The position numbers and the translations under genes are program-made. From positions 1-45,419 of the forward strand of contig PWLN01000346.1 of the NCBI GenBank assembly GCA_003559375.1: DNA of 45,419 bases. Direction: 5' to 3'. The DNA comes from Balneolaceae bacterium. Lineage in GTDB: Bacteria; Bacteroidota; Rhodothermia; Balneolales; Balneolaceae. The notes beneath the pieces were generated by a model that ran no database searches, was not told the origin of the DNA, and saw only the letters and a program-made list of their open reading frames with translations. Shown here piece by piece: positions 8,048-16,604 of the stretch; the first letter of the stretch is position 1, and every line of letters begins with the position of its first letter.

Positions 8048-8731
8048 ATGTCATTCAATACAAAAAATATTTATTTAACAGCAACTCTTCTTCTGCTTGG
8101 CCTGTTTGGCACCATAATACTTTATCCGATGTTTTTTGATGATGATCGTCAGCAAGCCGGACATTTCTATACTGAGCTTTTTGAGCTTTGTGGTTCAGCC
8201 TTTGAAGGTCATATTTCGGCAAACAGCCGTTCTTATCCGTTTATACAGGATGATCAGGTCATCATTGCTCATTTCAGGATTTGTCGGAGAGACAGAATGA
8301 AGGTTGCACTGCATGTTTTAAGTCCAAATGGGCAATTATGGGACCGGTCGAGAACCCTGCTGATTACCAGGTCTGATAATGATATTTTTGAGCTGCGCCA
8401 TCTAAACCGGCAGATGGATGGCAGGCTTACCGGGTATTCAATGTATGGCGGTTCTTCGTCAGGTTCAGGAAGAAACGGCCTCCAGCAGTTCACGGCGTAT
8501 ACGCCAAATGAAATTCATGACGAATGGGAAATCGAAGTTGTTCCAAATCAGCGATTTACGTATGGCAGTAAAAAAGATGGGAATTGGAAATTTCGCGTGG
8601 ATTTTAACCTGTCTGAACCACTTGATGAACTGCCACCTGCACCCTGGGGTACGGAAGACAGTAACCAGGCCGGAATGCAGGAAATAACTTTGGAAGACGG
8701 AAGAACAATACTGATTACCTGTCGGCTTTAG
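8048..8731 (+). CDS. Envelope protein of unknown function, paralogue of the preceding lipoprotein gene
   Basis: 227 residues. Instead of a lipobox it has a single N-terminal hydrophobic segment (about 10-28, TATLLLLGLFGTIILYP), either a signal anchor or an uncleaved signal. The rest follows its neighbour: ELCGSAFEGH, VIIAHFRICRRDRMKVALH, WDRSRTLLITR, SMYGGSSSGSG, WEIEVVPNQRFTYG and WKFRVDFNLSEPLDELPPAPWG. A short extra C-terminal tail ends in LEDGRTILITCRL. Function unknown. The change from lipid anchor to membrane helix suggests the two copies sit in different parts of the envelope. Confidence 0.72.
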   Translation: MSFNTKNIYLTATLLLLGLFGTIILYPMFFDDDRQQAGHFYTELFELCGSAFEGHISANSRSYPFIQDDQVIIAHFRICRRDRMKVALHVLSPNGQLWDRSRTLLITRSDNDIFELRHLNRQMDGRLTGYSMYGGSSSGSGRNGLQQFTAYTPNEIHDEWEIEVVPNQRFTYGSKKDGNWKFRVDFNLSEPLDELPPAPWGTEDSNQAGMQEITLEDGRTILITCRL

Positions 8732-8741
8732 CAAAAATTCT

Positions 8742-9599
8742 TCAATTGGTATTGCTCCTCAGGTGTACATCTCTTTGTGGAAATGGAATTTCTATATCGT
8801 ACGCAGCAAACTTTCTGACAATAGCCTGGTTCAACTCATTTCTCAGAATATAGCGTTCTTTTACATCGGGAACCCAAACACGCAATTCCATTTCCCAGGC
8901 TGAATCACCAAATTCACGTAGGTGAACCTGGTGTTCAGGATTTTTCATTACTTTGGGATGTTCTTCAGCAACTTCATTCAACGCCTTCAATACTTTATCA
9001 AGATCAGAAGCATAGGACACACCAACATGAATATGCAGCCGGAAAGTTGGATCGCCATGTGAAAAATTTACCACATTATTTTCAACAAATTGAGTGTTTG
9101 GCACAATGATAAATGTATTGTTCATAGACTTGATTTTGGTAGACCGGATGCTGATTTCAATAACATCTCCTTCGAGATCACCAACCTCTACACGGTCGCC
9201 CACAGTAATGGGCCGTTCAAACATGATGATTAAACCGGAAATAAAATTTGCTGTAATATTCTGAAGGCCAAATCCAATCCCGACCGACAGTAAGCCAAAA
9301 ATGACAGCAAGGCTGGTGAGATTGATTTCCAAAAACTGGAACGAGATAAGAACACCGATTACAACAATCAGATATTGGGTAATCCTGGCAAGAGTAAACT
9401 GTATACCGGGGTCTATATCGAATCGTTTCAATATTCTGCCTTGCAACAGCCTTCTAATAACCGAACCAAGTATCAAAAAACCAATGAAAAAAAAGAAAAA
9501 GACTATAAGAGACCCAACCGTAACAGGATCACCCTGAACCGAAAATATCTCAATTTCAAGTATATCCTGTATTGCTGATAATATGTCACCTAACTCCAT
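8742..9599 (-). CDS. Small-conductance mechanosensitive channel (MscS family)
   Basis: 285 residues, the usual size of small MscS channels, which open under membrane tension to release solutes in hypo-osmotic shock. Three N-terminal helices end in the pore helix (VIFGLLSVGIGFGLQNITAN, with the Gly/Ala packing pattern). The beta domain follows, with FERPITVGDRVEVGDLEGDV and then IIVPNTQFVENNVVNFSHGD, and then the alpha/beta C-terminal domain. It is transcribed convergently with the gene before it and divergently from the MATE gene, so it is probably a single-gene unit. Confidence 0.93.
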   Translation of the reverse strand: MELGDILSAIQDILEIEIFSVQGDPVTVGSLIVFFFFFIGFLILGSVIRRLLQGRILKRFDIDPGIQFTLARITQYLIVVIGVLISFQFLEINLTSLAVIFGLLSVGIGFGLQNITANFISGLIIMFERPITVGDRVEVGDLEGDVIEISIRSTKIKSMNNTFIIVPNTQFVENNVVNFSHGDPTFRLHIHVGVSYASDLDKVLKALNEVAEEHPKVMKNPEHQVHLREFGDSAWEMELRVWVPDVKERYILRNELNQAIVRKFAAYDIEIPFPQRDVHLRSNTN

Positions 9600-9782
9600 A
9601 ACTCTATACCTATAAAGAAAATAAACCCTAAATCAATTCCCGAAAAAGAGAAAAAAGATCAAAAATGTATTTTCTTTCTTAAAAAAAATGTAAATGGTGT
9701 TTTCAAGACCGGTTCTGATGAACACGTTTACACCTGAAAACCGTATCATCTGCTAACACTCATAAATTACTTTCCTCCCGAA

Positions 9783-11108
9783 TTGAACCGTAACATTCTC
9801 GACACTTTTGGAACCGAATCACTTGGCCGGTTGCTTCGTCAACAGGCCATTCCTGCCTCAGCAGGAATTCTGGTAATGTCGATCTACGGTATTGTGGATA
9901 CCATTTTTGTAGGCTTGTGGGTAGGTTCACTTGGCATTGCTGCGATTACAGTTGTGCTGCCTATCACTTTTCTGATTGCAAGTATTGGCATGGCCATTGG
10001 TGTTGGCGGTGCATCGATTATCTCAAGGGCATTTGGTGAAGGAGATGATGAAAAAGCTTATCGGGCATTTGGAAACCAGGTGGGGCTGACCCTTTTTCTG
10101 GGTACATTTTTTGTAATAGCCGGCTTTTTCTTTATCGACCATATTTTGGGAGCTTTTGGCGGCAGGGGCGATGTACAGGAACCGGCACGCGAATACTTCC
10201 GTATAGTGCTTTTGGGGGTACCGTTTCTTGCCTGGGCAATGATGAGCAATAATGTGATCAGGGCGGAAGGCTTCCCGAAAATTGCAATGTATACGATACT
10301 TATACCGGCTGTTGTGAACATTATTCTTGACCCGGTTTTCATCGTCTGGCTGGACATGGGCCTTGCAGGTGCTGCCTGGGCAACTACCATTTCCTATATC
10401 GCAAGTGCACTATTTGCTACCTGGTTTTTCCTTCGTGGCAGATCCCAAATGCAGATTTCAAGAAAGTATTTGCGTCCGGATTTTAAAATTATTCGGGAGA
10501 TAGCCTCTCTTGGCTCTGTGACACTGGCCCGTCAGGGTACCATCAGTATTTTGTCAATCGTACTTAACAATTCATTATTTATTTATGGCGGTGAATTGGG
10601 TTTGGCAATATATGGTATCATTGGCCGGTTGATGATGTTCGCCAATTTCCCGGTACTTGGAATTACCCAGGGATTTATCCCGATTGTCGGATATAATTAT
10701 GGGGCTGGATTGATGGATCGGGTATCCAGTATGATCCGGATCTCCATGGTCTCTGCCACTCTCATCGCTTTTGGAATATTTTCTTTCATCATGATATTTA
10801 CTCCTCATATTGTATCTGTATTTACCAATGATGAACTCCTGATTCGTGAAACCATCCCCTCTCTTCGGCTGGCTTTCCTTGCCACACCCCTTATCGCAAT
10901 CAACCTGCTTGGCAGCGCCTATTTCCAGGCCATCGGCAAGGCACGTCCTGCATTGATTCTTTCGCTTCTTAAACAAGGCTTTTTCCTTATACCGCTGATT
11001 TTTCTTTTGCCTTTAGTATTTGGCATCAATGGAATCTGGTATTCATTCCCCATTGCAGATACTGCAGCATCAATTGTTACACTATGGTATCTGAAGAAAA
11101 AAAAGTGA
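9783..11108 (+). CDS. MATE-family multidrug/cation efflux transporter
   Basis: 441 residues with 12 predicted helices in two MatE halves, typical of Na+- or H+-driven exporters of cationic drugs and metabolites. Family features include the N-terminal LLRQQAIPASAGILVMSIYG and IVDTIFVGLWVGSLGIAAI, then a loop GGASIISRAFGEGD, and the second-half start LARQGTISILSIVLNNSLF with GFIPIVGYNYGAG. The start is a TTG at 9783; no ATG or GTG lies between the upstream in-frame stop (9735) and this codon, and the next Met is inside helix 1. The substrate cannot be told from sequence. Confidence 0.9.
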   Translation: MNRNILDTFGTESLGRLLRQQAIPASAGILVMSIYGIVDTIFVGLWVGSLGIAAITVVLPITFLIASIGMAIGVGGASIISRAFGEGDDEKAYRAFGNQVGLTLFLGTFFVIAGFFFIDHILGAFGGRGDVQEPAREYFRIVLLGVPFLAWAMMSNNVIRAEGFPKIAMYTILIPAVVNIILDPVFIVWLDMGLAGAAWATTISYIASALFATWFFLRGRSQMQISRKYLRPDFKIIREIASLGSVTLARQGTISILSIVLNNSLFIYGGELGLAIYGIIGRLMMFANFPVLGITQGFIPIVGYNYGAGLMDRVSSMIRISMVSATLIAFGIFSFIMIFTPHIVSVFTNDELLIRETIPSLRLAFLATPLIAINLLGSAYFQAIGKARPALILSLLKQGFFLIPLIFLLPLVFGINGIWYSFPIADTAASIVTLWYLKKKK

Positions 11109-11226
11109 AAAGAAAGGTTTTTTTGTACATAAAACGTCATGAATTAATCGTTTCACATGCTTATTGGATTTACACTTAATATTGTAACACATCAACCAAA
11201 TTACCTAATTATTTTACCCAAAAGTG

Positions 11227-11255
11227 TTGACTTCGTCATAAAATAATTATATATC
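11227..11255 (+). promoter_or_regulatory. Candidate sigma-70-type promoter of the Anbu operon
   Basis: TTGACT at 11227-11232 and TATATC at 11250-11255 are 17 bp apart, ideal for a housekeeping promoter, and lie about 28 bp ahead of the ATG at 11283. The region is very AT-rich, and Bacteroidota-type promoters can look different, so this is a candidate only. Confidence 0.4.
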
Positions 11256-11282
11256 AAGCGTGTTTTACATAAATATTTAACC

Positions 11283-12710
11283 ATGTTTTCTGATTCTTAC
11301 GATTTTGTAAATCATTATGATGAAATGTTTACTGCAGATGGAACCTGCAGAGAACATTATTTACCTCTTCTCAGCAGGATTAAAAATATCCCGGTAGAAA
11401 AGCTGAAACAGCTTCAGTACACAACAGATAAGGCACAGGTGGCGATGGGGATGACATTCAATGTGTATCATGATAAACAGGGAATTGAGAAAATACTTCA
11501 TCTCGATATTATTCCCCGGATAATCAGTGCTGCCGAGTGGAAAAAAATTGAAGATGGCTTAAAACAAAGAATATATGCCCTTAACCTGTTTATACAGGAC
11601 ATTTACAATGATCAGAAAATCCTGAATGACCGGATTTTGCCCATGGAGCTTATAGAATCCTGCCCTGGCTATTTAAAACAGTGCAGGGGCCTTACTCCAC
11701 CGAAAAATATATGGTGCCACATAACCGGTACTGATTTGGTTCGTGATAAAGACGGTGAATTTTATGTACTCGAAGATAACCTTCGGTGTCCGTCAGGGGT
11801 TTCTTATCAGCTTGAAAGCAGAGAAATAATTAAGCGGGTTTTTCCTGATCTGTTGAGTAAAATGGGGGTGGCGCCGGTATCCAATTATCCCAGCAGATTG
11901 CTGAATATTCTTCAATTTCTATCTGAAAAAAAGAAGCCGGTTGTTGGTGTACTCACTCCCGGTATATACAATTCAGCCTATTTTGAACATTCATATCTTG
12001 CACTGGCAATGGGGGTTGAACTGGTAATAGGCCAGGACCTGGTTGTGATGAATAATCGGGTTTATATGCAAACAACTTCCGGTTTGCAGCAAATTGATGT
12101 GCTTTACAGGCGAATTGATGATACATTTCTTGATCCGCTTGCCTTCAATCCTGAATCTCTTCTGGGGTTGCCGGGTATTTACTCAGCTTACAAAGCCGGC
12201 AATATTGCACTTGTAAACGCTCCGGGGACTGGAATAGCCGATGATAAAGCGATCTATGCGTATGTACCGAAAATTATCCGCTATTATCTTGATGAAGAAC
12301 CGGCACTGCCTAACGTTCGTACATACATTTGCAGTGAGAAGAAAGATTATGACTACGTACTTGCCCATCTCGATCAGCTTGTGGTGAAAGAAACGAATGC
12401 AGCCGGAGGCTATGGAATGATGATAGGTCCGCGTGCGAGTGCCCAGGAAAGGCAAATATTTAAAAAACTTATACAATCAAATCCGCGAAATTATATTGCA
12501 CAGCCAATGCTTTCACTCTCTACAGTTCCAACACTGTCAGACACAGTTCTCGAGCCCCGGCATGTTGACCTCCGGCCTTATGTACTTTATGGAGAAGAGA
12601 TTGAAGTAATACCAGGTGCTTTTACCAGAGTAGCCCTTAAGCGGGGCTCTCTTGTGGTAAATTCATCTCAGGGCGGCGGCAGTAAGGATACATGGGTTTT
12701 GCAAAAATAA
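11283..12710 (+). CDS. Circularly permuted ATP-grasp type 2 protein (COG2308)
   Basis: 475 residues, the usual length. ATP-grasp enzymes join a carboxylate to an amine through an acyl-phosphate. In this subfamily the ATP-grasp core is circularly permuted. Recognisable landmarks are the N-terminal YDEMFTADGTCREHYLPLL, VYHDKQGIEKILHLDIIPRI, the D(G/N)EFYVLEDNLRCPSG metal/ATP-binding stretch, VLTPGIYNSAYFEHSYLA, and the C-terminal KETNAAGGYGMMIGP and VNSSQGGGSKDTWVL. It leads a four-gene unit with an alpha-E protein, Anbu and a transglutaminase. Comparative work has proposed that such clusters synthesise or attach a peptide. The true substrate is unknown. Confidence 0.92.
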   Translation: MFSDSYDFVNHYDEMFTADGTCREHYLPLLSRIKNIPVEKLKQLQYTTDKAQVAMGMTFNVYHDKQGIEKILHLDIIPRIISAAEWKKIEDGLKQRIYALNLFIQDIYNDQKILNDRILPMELIESCPGYLKQCRGLTPPKNIWCHITGTDLVRDKDGEFYVLEDNLRCPSGVSYQLESREIIKRVFPDLLSKMGVAPVSNYPSRLLNILQFLSEKKKPVVGVLTPGIYNSAYFEHSYLALAMGVELVIGQDLVVMNNRVYMQTTSGLQQIDVLYRRIDDTFLDPLAFNPESLLGLPGIYSAYKAGNIALVNAPGTGIADDKAIYAYVPKIIRYYLDEEPALPNVRTYICSEKKDYDYVLAHLDQLVVKETNAAGGYGMMIGPRASAQERQIFKKLIQSNPRNYIAQPMLSLSTVPTLSDTVLEPRHVDLRPYVLYGEEIEVIPGAFTRVALKRGSLVVNSSQGGGSKDTWVLQK

Positions 12711-12723
12711 ATAGTATACAGAT

Positions 12724-13704
12724 ATGCTAAGCAGGGTGGCAAATAGTGTTTATTGGCTGGGACGGTATCTCGAGCGTTCCGAAAACTATTCACGGTTTAT
12801 TGATGTGAATTTTAACCTCATGGCGGATCTTCCTCCAAATGTGAAAGAGCAATGGGAGCCATTGATCAGGGCAACAGGAGACTACGATCTTTACATCAGT
12901 AATTATGACAGTTTTAACAGAGAAGACGCTATCCATTTTCTTGCTTTTGATTCGAACAACCCGAATTCTCTATACATGTCTATATCCAAAGCAAGAGAGA
13001 ACGCCCGAGTTGTGAGAGAAAATCTTACTAAAGAAAGCTGGGAAAAATTGAATGAAATATATCTGTTTGTTAAGGATGGAGCCGACAAGAGAATCTGGGA
13101 AAAAGAAGATTGTTCACAGTTTTTCATGGACGTGAAATATGGCATTCAGTTGTTGTACGGAATCTCTGAAAATAGTGTTGCCCGTACTGACGGATGGTAC
13201 TTTATACATCTTGGCCAATACCTCGAGCGTGCTGATAAAACTTCCAGGATACTGGATGTTAAATACCACATATTATTGCCATCGGTTGAAGAGGTTGGTT
13301 CGCCTCTCGATTTTTTACACTGGACTGCACTTCTAAAGTCGGTATCCGGATTTAATTTTTACCGGCGGTTTTATGGCAAAATCGAACCCGTTAACATCGT
13401 TGAATTACTTGTATTGAACAAATATTTCCCCCGTTCGGTATTTTTCTGTCTTACCCATGCTGAAATTTGCCTTAGAACCATTTCCGGCACAACAGGCAAG
13501 GGCTACAGCAATACGGCTGAAAAAACACTTGGCGCCCTTCAATCCCAACTTGAGTATCAGGATGTGAATGAGGTTATCAGCAGTGGACTTCATGAATATC
13601 TGGATGCACTTCAGGTCAAAATAAATAATATATCGGATGCTATTCATGATAATTTCTTTAAATTGAATACTTACTCTATGAATCAAAATACTCTGCAGGA
13701 ATGA
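12724..13704 (+). CDS. Alpha-E domain-containing protein (COG2307)
   Basis: 326 residues, almost all helical, matching the alpha-E family from its first residues (MLSRVANSVYWLGRYLERSE) through FVKDGADKRIWEK and GWYFIHLGQYLERADKTSRI to FPRSVFFCLTHAE. The family has no known catalytic activity. It is nearly always next to a permuted ATP-grasp gene and sometimes fused to it, so it is thought to be that enzyme's partner. The ATP-grasp gene lies 13 bp upstream, and the stop overlaps the ATG of the Anbu gene (ATGA). Confidence 0.92.
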   Translation: MLSRVANSVYWLGRYLERSENYSRFIDVNFNLMADLPPNVKEQWEPLIRATGDYDLYISNYDSFNREDAIHFLAFDSNNPNSLYMSISKARENARVVRENLTKESWEKLNEIYLFVKDGADKRIWEKEDCSQFFMDVKYGIQLLYGISENSVARTDGWYFIHLGQYLERADKTSRILDVKYHILLPSVEEVGSPLDFLHWTALLKSVSGFNFYRRFYGKIEPVNIVELLVLNKYFPRSVFFCLTHAEICLRTISGTTGKGYSNTAEKTLGALQSQLEYQDVNEVISSGLHEYLDALQVKINNISDAIHDNFFKLNTYSMNQNTLQE

Positions 13705-14456
13705 CCTATTGCCTCGGACTGAAAACCAAAGATGGGCTTATTGGCCTGGCCGATACCCGTATCACATCCGGTACAGAAACCACAACAGCAAAGAAAATAT
13801 TTACTGTCAAAAAAAACGGACACTGTTACTTCATAATGACATCGGGCCTGCGGTCTGTGCGGGATAAAGCAATTACCTATTTTGAAGAAGTGATAGACGA
13901 ACAGGATCATCATTTCAACAAGCTCTACAAAGCTGTAAATAAATTTTCGGAACAGATCAAACAGGTTGCCAAAGAAGACAAGAAGGCGATCGAAGAAGCC
14001 GGTTTAAACTTTAATTTATATACAATTATTGGCGGACAGCTTGAAGATGATAAAGAGCCATGTCTTTTCTTAGTCTACCCGCAAGCCAACTGGATTGAAA
14101 TAAAAACAGGTACACCTTATGCAATTATTGGTAACTCAGGATTTGGAACTCCCGTATTGAGGCGCTCCTTAAAGTACCATGAGAGTATGGATTATGCCTT
14201 GAAATGCGCCTTTCTTTCGTTTGATGCCACTCGACTATCCGCAAATGATGTGGATTATCCCATTGATACGGTTGTTCTGTACAGAGACAGCCTTACAATA
14301 ATAGAAAATCGTTTTACACAAAAAGAACTTGAGCCACTTTCCATATTCTGGGATAATCGGCTCAGAAGCGCCATAAACGAGTTGCCGGCAGATATACTGC
14401 AGAAAGCTTTTTATGAAAATGCCGAAATACTGGACAATGGAATGCACGATAAATGA
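13701..14456 (+). CDS. Anbu-type proteasome-like peptidase (COG3484)
   Basis: 251 residues. Anbu is a bacterial relative of the proteasome beta subunit and HslV that forms ring or helical assemblies. After removal of the initiator Met the chain would begin with Thr2, the place of the N-terminal nucleophile (MTYCLGLKTKDGLIGLADTR). Further landmarks are the Asp/Arg pair in LADTRITSG, the Lys in TAKKIFTVKKNGH, and the AIIGNSGFGTPVLRRSLKY and DTVVLYRDSL segments. Unlike HslV it has no ATPase partner nearby. It overlaps both neighbours by the four bases ATGA, so the set is tightly coupled with the ATP-grasp, alpha-E and transglutaminase genes. Confidence 0.92.
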   Translation: MTYCLGLKTKDGLIGLADTRITSGTETTTAKKIFTVKKNGHCYFIMTSGLRSVRDKAITYFEEVIDEQDHHFNKLYKAVNKFSEQIKQVAKEDKKAIEEAGLNFNLYTIIGGQLEDDKEPCLFLVYPQANWIEIKTGTPYAIIGNSGFGTPVLRRSLKYHESMDYALKCAFLSFDATRLSANDVDYPIDTVVLYRDSLTIIENRFTQKELEPLSIFWDNRLRSAINELPADILQKAFYENAEILDNGMHDK

Positions 14457-15304
14457 CTTTCAAAATATGGCATCATACCAGATATTTATATTCAAAAGAG
14501 GTCTTTCTTGAGCCTCATTATCTCCGGTTTAAACCTCTTCAAAAAAGTTATTTAAACCTTCTTCATTTTCATCTGAAAGCAGACCCTGAGCCTGCGGGAT
14601 GGTCTTGGGTTAGTGATGCAGAAAACAACCCTGTAACTCAAATTTGGTTTAATGATGAAACCAGGTCTCTGGATATAGAAGCTGAAATTGTAGTTTCAAT
14701 TAATGAAGGGTTTAATTTTTTTTCATTTATTCTTGACCCCTTAAAAAAACTGGAGGCCGGAAATTCTTTTTATGGTCCAAAAATTGGAGTTTTTTTAAAA
14801 CCCTATCTTCAGACGGAGTTATCAGAAGTAATCAAATCATACGTCGAACAAATCTTTCAGGTAAATGATGGTGATATTATCGCCAGCCTGTCTTCTCTGT
14901 TACAACATATACACATGGAGTGGAATCATGATCTTGTTACAGAACCATATAAACTCGATGTCGAAAACTGTTTCAGTGAAAAGGCAGGTTCATGCCGTGA
15001 CCTCTCATGGATGTTGATTTCAATGCTGCGATATGCCGGGTTGGCTTCAAGATATGTGAGCGGATATACATACAATGACGAACTGGAAGATGGCCATGAA
15101 CTCCATGCCTGGGTAGAAACCTATTTACCTGGTCCCGGCTGGATCGGGTTGGATCCCAGCACCGGTTTATTTGTGCATGAAAACTATATTCCGGTCAGCA
15201 CCAGTTTTGATCCTGTTAACACAATGCCTGTAACAGGCAGTTTCCGGGGTAATGCCAATAGCAAAATAGAAACTTACGTTTCTATTGAACAAATAGATTC
15301 ATGA
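14453..15304 (+). CDS. Transglutaminase-like family protein (COG1305)
   Basis: 283 residues. An N-terminal immunoglobulin-like domain (KIWHHTRYLYSKEVFLEPHY) is followed by a papain-fold transglutaminase core. The catalytic triad is visible: Cys181 (KAGSCRDLSWML), His218 (ELHAWVETY) and Asp234 (IGLDPSTG). Such proteins act as cysteine proteases or acyl-transferases. The family's usual C-terminal segment is present (ENYIPVSTSFDPVNTMPVTG). It is the last gene of the Anbu unit, coupled by ATGA. No signal peptide is evident, so the reaction is probably cytosolic. The reaction itself is unproven; peptide cleavage or transfer on a product of the ATP-grasp enzyme is the favoured model. Confidence 0.92.
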   Translation: MTFKIWHHTRYLYSKEVFLEPHYLRFKPLQKSYLNLLHFHLKADPEPAGWSWVSDAENNPVTQIWFNDETRSLDIEAEIVVSINEGFNFFSFILDPLKKLEAGNSFYGPKIGVFLKPYLQTELSEVIKSYVEQIFQVNDGDIIASLSSLLQHIHMEWNHDLVTEPYKLDVENCFSEKAGSCRDLSWMLISMLRYAGLASRYVSGYTYNDELEDGHELHAWVETYLPGPGWIGLDPSTGLFVHENYIPVSTSFDPVNTMPVTGSFRGNANSKIETYVSIEQIDS

Positions 15305-15336
15305 TTCAAAAGAATGGGATCATCTTTTTGTAAACA

Positions 15337-15942
15337 TTAAAACTTTCCAAACCTCAGGCCAACCATAGCCGATAAACCCGATAAATCTGAGTCGCTGGTG
15401 CCTTCAAGATTCACATTAGCTGCATACCTGTAAAAAACCCCTCCGCTCAGCCTGAACCAGTTAGTGATATTAAGATGGATATTGGCGCCTGGTTGTATTA
15501 CGAAATAATCGTCTGACCTTTTGTCCAGGTCTCTTGCTTTCCGATATCTCACAGTACCAGCCCCTACAAGTGTTTGTGCTCCGAAATGCACCAACTTTAA
15601 AGACCGATTCACGTACTCCACTTCAAAACCACCGTAATTTGTTCTCATTTCAGGTGCACTATGGCCCTGTCTGCGCCAGTTTACCGCATCAAAATCACTT
15701 TCAGTTCTGTATCCGGCGAGTCCCAGATGAATCGCATTGCCATCACCAAAGCGTATCACCCATGCCCCTCTTGTACCGCGAAGATAGGCTGCCTGGCCAT
15801 TCACTGAAGTAACTCCAAATACCAGGGAGCCATAGCCACCATGACTAACACCCCCGTCAAATAAAGTCTGCGCTTCCTGTGCCTTTGCCATCGCCGGTAT
15901 TATCAAACAAGTAATAAGCAGCGGCAGTATTAATGCTTTCAT
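15337..15942 (-). CDS. Outer-membrane protein of unknown function, paralogue B of the VSHGG family
   Basis: 201 residues with a cleavable signal peptide (likely cut after AKAQ). The mature protein opens with QTLFDGGVSHGGYGSLVFG and then shows amphipathic strands, ending in LSAMVGLRFGKF with a C-terminal Phe. This suggests a small (about 8-strand) outer-membrane barrel. The gene immediately upstream has the same N-terminal motif and the same order of strands (NYGGFEVEYVNRSLKLVHF; VIQPGANIHLNITNWFRLSG). No known function. Its ATG overlaps the stop of the upstream copy, so they are co-translated. It ends 32 bp from the transglutaminase gene on the other strand. Confidence 0.72.
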   Translation of the reverse strand: MKALILPLLITCLIIPAMAKAQEAQTLFDGGVSHGGYGSLVFGVTSVNGQAAYLRGTRGAWVIRFGDGNAIHLGLAGYRTESDFDAVNWRRQGHSAPEMRTNYGGFEVEYVNRSLKLVHFGAQTLVGAGTVRYRKARDLDKRSDDYFVIQPGANIHLNITNWFRLSGGVFYRYAANVNLEGTSDSDLSGLSAMVGLRFGKF

Positions 15943-16604
15943 AAAAATCCGCCAAACTTAAATGTCAATACTCCATTGAAGCCAGAAAAGTCGCTGTCAG
16001 AGAATCCAAAATCCGATATACCGCTCGTAAAACGGTAATTAACACCTGCGGCTATCCTGAAAAAGCTGGTTATATTGAGCTCGGCATTAATTCCTGGCTC
16101 CAGTACAAAATATCTGCCAACTTCATCTTTCACATCTTCGAAGTTACGCTCACGAAGCATCAGCGCACCACCCCCAATTAATGTTGTTGCCGTAAGATGG
16201 ATTAACCTGTAAGATTGATTCGTGTACTCAAAAATAAAACCTCCATATCCACCCATTGCATAAAGTTCTTCATCGCCTTCGAATTGAAACGGTGAAATGT
16301 GATTTGTAACGAGGCCATATCCTCCTCCGCCAAGTGATATTGTATGATTCTGGTCAAGGTTAATTATCCAGCCCCCGCGTCCGCCAACCCATGCTCCTGT
16401 TGTTCCGGCTACATTGCCAATCTGAACAACGGGGCCGCCAAAACCGCCATGGCTAACGCTGCCATCAAAAAGGGTTTCAGCTTGTTGTGCATAAGATGGT
16501 GAGTAAAGGAGTCCTGATAAGAATACTGCTAATGCAAGAAATGCAATGTTTATGATGTTGTTACGATTCCGCTCGTTGGAATGTCTCTTGGAATTATTTT
16601 TCAT
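15939..16604 (-). CDS. Outer-membrane protein of unknown function, paralogue A of the VSHGG family
   Basis: 221 residues, a basic N-terminus then a signal peptide (cleavage probably after SYAQ). The mature start (ETLFDGSVSHGGFGGPVVQI) carries the motif shared with the downstream copy, followed by Gly-rich strands (GAWVGGRGGWIINL; ISLGGGGYGLVTN) and FVLEPGINAELNITSFFRIA. It ends FNGVLTFKFGGFL, barrel-like. The two copies differ by several indels, so duplication is not recent. Function unknown; surface display or a sensor of the envelope are both possible. Confidence 0.72.
   Translation of the reverse strand: MKNNSKRHSNERNRNNIINIAFLALAVFLSGLLYSPSYAQQAETLFDGSVSHGGFGGPVVQIGNVAGTTGAWVGGRGGWIINLDQNHTISLGGGGYGLVTNHISPFQFEGDEELYAMGGYGGFIFEYTNQSYRLIHLTATTLIGGGALMLRERNFEDVKDEVGRYFVLEPGINAELNITSFFRIAAGVNYRFTSGISDFGFSDSDFSGFNGVLTFKFGGFL

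Noticed and set aside
11094-11116. Further copy of the dispersed repeat after the MATE gene
   Set aside because: Only AAAAAAAGTGAAAAG is shared; the AGCGGAGCG and hairpin segments are missing, so it is more likely chance in AT-rich sequence.
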